Shown piece by piece: positions 21,110 through 22,301 of a DNA stretch of 22,301 nt. Origin of the DNA: a virus; the IMG/VR virus record IMGVR_UViG_3300009082_000065, positions 1 through 22,301 of that record. The stretch is one strand, 5' to 3'. Within the stretch, counting starts at the first letter, position 1. Every line of letters begins with the position of its first letter. The notes beneath the pieces are model-generated. The model was not told the origin of the DNA. It searched no databases and saw nothing but the letters and a program-made list of their open reading frames with translations. Position numbers and translations under genes: made by a program.

Positions 21110-21746
21110 GGATAATAAAGTTTGTAAAATTTGTGGAGCAACAGAGACCAGCGGGTGGTATTCTGGTCCTATATGTCGTAAGTGCTACCGTAAGGAACAC
21201 TTCAAAAAAACATATATACCTAAACAGTTTAAAACTACAAAAAAATGTAAATTATGCGGTATAGATTTTTTAGATAATACTAGTAATCAAATGGCGTTGT
21301 ATTGTTGTACAGAACATATGCAAACTGCCAATAGCCAAGATCCTGATAAACAAGCTATAAAGAGACAATACGATATAGATCATAGAGAAAATAAGCGACG
21401 ACACAATGCCGCTTATTTCAGACGTAGATTGGAAACTGATATTTTATTTAGACTTTCATGTAGTTTACGATCACGGTTAGTTCATGCTATCAAAAACAAT
21501 CAGAAATCAGGTTCCGCCGTTAGAGATCTAGGATGTTCTATAGAAGAATTAAAATCATATTTGGAATCTAAGTTTCAACCTGGCATGACCTGGGAAAACT
21601 ACGGATTATACGGTTGGCATATAGATCACATTCAACCACTCTCTAAGTTCGATCTAGGTAATCCTGAGCAATTTAAAGTTGCATGTCACTATACCAACTT
21701 ACAACCACTTTGGGCAGAAGAAAACCTTAAGAAAGGTAGCAGATAA
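21108..21746 (+). CDS. HNH homing endonuclease
   Basis: A 212-residue protein with two N-terminal Cys clusters (C6/C9/C23/C26 and C47/C50/C66/C67 with H70), a basic helical middle (80-130) and a complete HNH block: LESKFQPGMTWENYG (152-166), WHIDHIQP with H174, YTNLQPLW with N197, and EENLKK. It shares a 19-base identical stretch with the HNH gene at 2412 and is the best visible relative of the remnant at 3000. There is no ribosome binding site; a GTATAAT promoter sits 9 bases before ATG. Its last codons contain GAAAGG (21731-21736), the likely ribosome binding site of the next gene, and its stop overlaps that gene's start as TAATG. Confidence 0.9.
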   Translation: MDNKVCKICGATETSGWYSGPICRKCYRKEHFKKTYIPKQFKTTKKCKLCGIDFLDNTSNQMALYCCTEHMQTANSQDPDKQAIKRQYDIDHRENKRRHNAAYFRRRLETDILFRLSCSLRSRLVHAIKNNQKSGSAVRDLGCSIEELKSYLESKFQPGMTWENYGLYGWHIDHIQPLSKFDLGNPEQFKVACHYTNLQPLWAEENLKKGSR

Positions 21747-22301
21747 TGAGTGCGGATAATAAGGTCAAAAATATTATGAAGCAAGAGCCAACTAAAACTA
21801 TGCCATTGGATGAACTAGTTGATGAACATAGTAAACTAGTAGATGACTTAAAATCTGGGGATGAGAATAAGTTAAAGGCTCAAGCTAGAGATCAAGCAGA
21901 AGAGTTGAAAGACTACAAGAAGGAACGTAAAGCAAAAAAGAAAAATCAGACTGAGATGACAAAAGATGATCAGCATGTTGTAGTTAGTCCAGCCGGTCAC
22001 AGGGATACCTTTCCTGGTGTAGAACCTCTCGATAAGCCATCGAAGCGAAGCAGTGTCAGTAAAGCTATAGTAGATAAGTGGGACCTTTTAAAGGCTAAAA
22101 TAAGTGCAGATGAAGCGTTTCTAAGTATGGAAGATCCAGAAGAGCAGGAAACTTCAGGAGATACAGACAATAAATCCCCTTCCGAAGATTCCGATCCTGA
22201 TCAGCAGCAATCGCAGTTATCACCTGAAGAAGAACAACAACTGATGCAGGCTCATCAAGAACAGGGTCAAGAACAGGGTCAAGAACAGGGTCAAGAACAG
22301 G
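21746..22301 (+). CDS. Charged protein with QEQG repeats, 3' end outside window
   Basis: An open frame of 185 codons to the window edge without a stop. It starts MSADNKVKNIMKQEP in a TAATG overlap, with GAAAGG 9 bases upstream. Residues 18-65 (LDELVDEHSKLVDDLKSGDE, then KLKAQARDQAEELKDYKKER) are a coiled-coil helix pair of a kind I associate with phage structural or accessory proteins (EHxxLVxxLxSGD). Residues 75-130 look partly folded, and from about 133 the protein is acidic and Gln-rich. It ends in a QEQG repeat that runs off the window. No enzyme domain is visible; the main domain may lie downstream. Confidence 0.7.
   Translation, partial: MSADNKVKNIMKQEPTKTMPLDELVDEHSKLVDDLKSGDENKLKAQARDQAEELKDYKKERKAKKKNQTEMTKDDQHVVVSPAGHRDTFPGVEPLDKPSKRSSVSKAIVDKWDLLKAKISADEAFLSMEDPEEQETSGDTDNKSPSEDSDPDQQQSQLSPEEEQQLMQAHQEQGQEQGQEQGQEQ
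22256..22301 (+). repeat. 12-bp tandem repeat CAAGAACAGGGT, cut by the window edge
   Basis: Three full identical copies (22256-22267, 22268-22279, 22280-22291) and ten bases of a fourth, encoding QEQG each. Exact identity implies recent slippage or expansion; the total copy number lies outside the window. Confidence 0.97.

Overview
The window is a 22.3-kb piece of the late (morphogenesis) region of a large tailed double-stranded DNA bacteriophage. All credible genes lie on the + strand, tightly packed, most with AGGAG-type ribosome binding sites and several with TAATG stop/start overlaps. The gene order is that of a caudovirus head module: terminase large subunit, portal, maturation protease, scaffold-like protein, major capsid protein, then neck/connector and other probable virion proteins. 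The host cannot be named. The promoters look like bacterial sigma70 -10 elements, and one protein has a Sec-type signal peptide.

Layout. 1-2412: 3' part of terL, opening inside a LAGLIDADG intein that ends at 738. 2412-3152: HNH endonuclease with a damaged active site, followed by the wreck of a second one. 3153-5084: portal. 5097-6608: two HNH endonucleases, each with promoter/hairpin leaders. 6609-8348: deoxynucleotide-kinase-like protein, GreA-C-like protein and sigma region-4-like protein. 8391-9200: exported ClpP-like serine protease. 9280-9948: GIY-YIG endonuclease. 9956-10810: HK97-type maturation protease with a C-terminal zinc ribbon. 10932-13536: small virion candidate, Lys/Glu-rich scaffold candidate, major capsid protein with an Ig-like insertion, then a strong terminator. 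13635-14804: an HNH endonuclease fused to a P-loop kinase-like domain. 14872-17148: thymidylate kinase and calcineurin-type phosphoesterase. 17231-21080: four probable virion or accessory proteins, including a connector candidate. 21108-21746: another HNH endonuclease. 21746-end: truncated gene with a growing 12-bp repeat.

Two themes stand out. First, mobile endonucleases are extremely dense: one intein, five HNH genes (one of them a kinase fusion), one GIY-YIG gene and one decayed HNH remnant in 22 kb. They sit between essential late genes, usually with their own -10-type promoter in front and often with the downstream gene's ribosome binding site in their last codons. Second, there are hints of a phage-directed late transcription system: six exact GTATAAT motifs at gene boundaries without a recognisable -35, a sigma region-4-like protein, a GreA-C-like protein and a sigma region-2-like segment in a structural-cluster protein. 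At 5097-5126, and more weakly at 17172-17223, the -10 element lies in the loop of a hairpin whose right arm holds the ribosome binding site. Read-through mRNA should be translationally blocked there, while mRNA started locally should not.

No tRNA, rRNA or CRISPR array was recognised, and no stretch over 300 bases lacks a gene. Everything here was read by eye; family assignments rest on motifs, not on database searches.
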